Assembly: GCA_007449985.2 (NCBI GenBank)
Contig: VIIQ02000089.1
Span: 195,001 to 259,000 of the forward strand
Origin: Desmodesmus armatus
Lineage: Eukaryota; Chlorophyta; Chlorophyceae; Sphaeropleales; Scenedesmaceae
Direction: 5' to 3'
DNA: 64,000 nt
Below the pieces are notes generated by a model, which saw nothing but the letters and a program-made list of their open reading frames with translations, did not search any database and had not been told where the DNA came from. Of this stretch, positions 62,236-64,000 are shown in pieces. Within the stretch, counting starts at the first letter, position 1, and each line of letters opens with the position of its first letter. The position numbers were made by a program, and so were the translations under genes.

Positions 62236-62491
62236 GTACGAAGGTGAGCAGCATAACTGTTAGCTGCAGCATTTCCCCTTGTTGACAGTCGGCCATGTGC
62301 TTATAGGGCTTTCAAGCAGGTAGTTCAGTACAGGGCAGTGCAGTGCATGCAGCAGGGCGCTGCAGTGACCACTGGTGTGTGATTGTCACGCACACATGTT
62401 TTTTGCTGTATGCATGTGCAGCTGTGCAACACAGTAGGGGACTGTGCTGTGGCTTGTTCACTGACTGTGTGTACTGTGGTGTTGCTTCCAG

Positions 62492-62958
62492 GCCCCATGT
62501 CGCGCGGGCTCCTAGGAGGCCTGGCGCGACTTCCACTGGCCCTACCCACCCCAGCAACCTTCAGTGACGGACCCAACGAGGAACTTTGGGGCCCGCTCGT
62601 GCAAACACACACGGTGGGTACTCCAGCTTACTGCAGGGCACGCCGCAATGCCCTGCTGCTTCTCATGGTTTTGCTTGTAATTTCACTGTCTGGCTACAGT
62701 GACAGACATGCGGTGCCTGGCAGCTTATTCACAGGGCAGCTGCGGTGCTGCAGCTGTGACTTGCTAGCGCAGCTGCTATCATAGCAGCGACAGTCGTTTT
62801 CTTCGAAGATTTATGCGTCAACAGTCTTGTGACATGACTGCACGGCTGCTGTTCTTGGTGTTTGCTTGCAGGTGGCACCGTCCTCTGCTCCTGCTGACGG
62901 CAGCGGCAAGCCACACACACGCGCTCATGCCCAACTTCGGATATCACATCCTTGGATG
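62492..62958 (+). CDS. Candidate pair of exons of an unknown gene
   Basis: Candidate exon 62492-62613 (PMSRGLLGGLARLPLALPTP, then FSDGPNEELWGPLVQTHT) has a TTGCTTCCAG acceptor and GTGGGT donor. Candidate exon 62872-62958 (VAPSSAPADGSGKPHTRAHA, QLRISHPWM) follows in the same phase. The composition is protein-like, but neither end is known, the family is not recognised, and the last donor (GTGATA) is weak. The gene might continue beyond the window. Confidence 0.3.
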
Positions 62959-64000
62959 GTGATATGGTTGATGCATTGGCTGGATGCACTCCCTGTGTCT
63001 ACACACCACCAGTGTCCAGCATTGTGTGTGTGTGTGGGGGGGGGCTACATGGTCTGGAGTGGAGGAGGAGGGAGAAGATGTGTCGCGTGGAGTGAGGGGC
63101 GCTGCAGGTTGCTGATCGTGTGGGTTCGGCCAGCGGTGATATGCTCCAAACCCTTGTGCCAACATGTCTGTATCAGCGTGTTTGGGACTGTGTGTGTGGT
63201 TGTGTGTATTGGGTGGGGGATCTGTGTGATTTGCCACTCTTTAGATGTGGGAGTGGACTGACAGTTGCACAGGTTGGCCCATGTCTACCTAAGCTCGTGC
63301 TATGGCAGTCTGTGTGGCAGTTTGCATGAGCAGGGTGTTCCTTTTCGCCCTCACCCCCCCCCCTCCCCCGGTAGGGGGTCAGTAAAAGGTTGTTTGGGCA
63401 CTGTCCCTGGGCAGGCCCAGGTGCGTGTGTAGTGGTGCGTGGTCAGTTTTTGTGGTCTACCCCAAGAAACATCGTGTGGCATCGGAGGAACACATACACG
63501 GTTTAAGGGGACATACACTCCAACCACCTTGTGGTGCGATGTAGCAGCGTGTATGTGTGTGGGCATGCGTGTCCTTGGTGCCGTGTCACAGCCGTCAAGA
63601 AGGGACGTCGCTTTTCCCTCCCACTACGCCCATCAAGTGTGGTCGGTTTTGTGGAGAGGGGCGGCTGCAATGGGGGCGTGCAAGGGGACAGACACGCAAT
63701 GCTTACTGCTTGTGCCTCTGTTCCTGCCCTACACCATCAAGTGGAGACACGGCATCAGGGGGTGTGGTACTGTGTGGACGTTGATTGTGCGTGTGACTGG
63801 CAGAGACATGTCGGGAGCTGGGGAGGTTGGGGTCGCCTGTGGTGGTTGCATGTGACACCTTGTGACATTTTGATGCACGCAACTTGCCTTCTGGTGCAGT
63901 TGTGTGTGGTTGACCTTTTGGCAATACTCATGTCATTGGATTGGGGTCACACATCTACTACTTTGTAGTTTCTCATGTGACACCAGCTTGATGCACGCAA
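62959..64000. other. No recognised gene to the end of the window
   Basis: GT-rich DNA with short C or G runs (63,352-63,369). Open frames up to 145 codons occur but overlap in several frames and show no motif. Confidence 0.4.

Overview
The window is nuclear DNA of a eukaryote. Coding exons are short, separated by GT-AG introns of roughly 0.2-1.1 kb, and the proteins are rich in poly-Ala and poly-Gln written with GCN/CAG repeats. Homopolymer G/C tracts and tandem repeats are everywhere. A complete 11-exon gene for a FAD amine-oxidase-like protein with a chloroplast-type N-terminus, together with the codon and repeat style, suggests a chlorophycean (volvocalean, Haematococcus-like) green alga. 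That assignment is inference. There are no operons, bacterial ribosome sites, rRNA or CRISPR.

Layout. Positions 1-37.7 kb are a mosaic segmental duplication built from reusable blocks. A start block S (~0.8 kb) occurs at 1, 7.58, 23.47 and 31.26 kb. An end block E (~3 kb) occurs at 4.67, 20.37 and 28.23 kb. Between S and E lies either a small two-exon AP2/ERF-like gene (1.79-2.93 and 25.26-26.41 kb) or a longer cassette. In the first cassette an SWT1-like GYF+PIN endonuclease gene is a pseudogene (8.9-11.5 kb). It is followed by the 3' exons of a coiled-coil gene (11.77-14.23 kb) and a longer AP2/ERF-like gene (15.18-17.24 kb). The second cassette holds the intact SWT1-like gene (32.5-37.67 kb) with all expected acidic PIN residues.

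From 38.39 to 45.85 kb lies a satellite array of about 20 units of ~375 bp. Each unit appears to be a diverged dimer of ~190-bp monomers, i.e. close to nucleosome repeat length. From 45.85 to 48.87 kb there are only short repeats and inverted repeats. A low-complexity, lysine/glutamine-rich probable nuclear protein is encoded on the minus strand (48.88-49.76 kb), with an apparent one-base frameshift in an A7 run.

The best-resolved gene is at 50.19-59.36 kb: eleven exons whose phases all match, giving 511 aa of a FAD/NAD(P)-binding amine-oxidase (phytoene-desaturase-like) family protein. Its introns carry repeated partial copies ('echoes') of the neighbouring exon ends, many with intact splice sites, for exons 7 to 11. 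After it, 59.4-64 kb holds degenerate copies of the last exon, minisatellites, and one weak pair of candidate exons at 62.5-62.96 kb.

The genes do not form an obvious pathway. The unifying theme of the window is local duplication at every scale: bases to exons, exons to genes, and 23-kb blocks.
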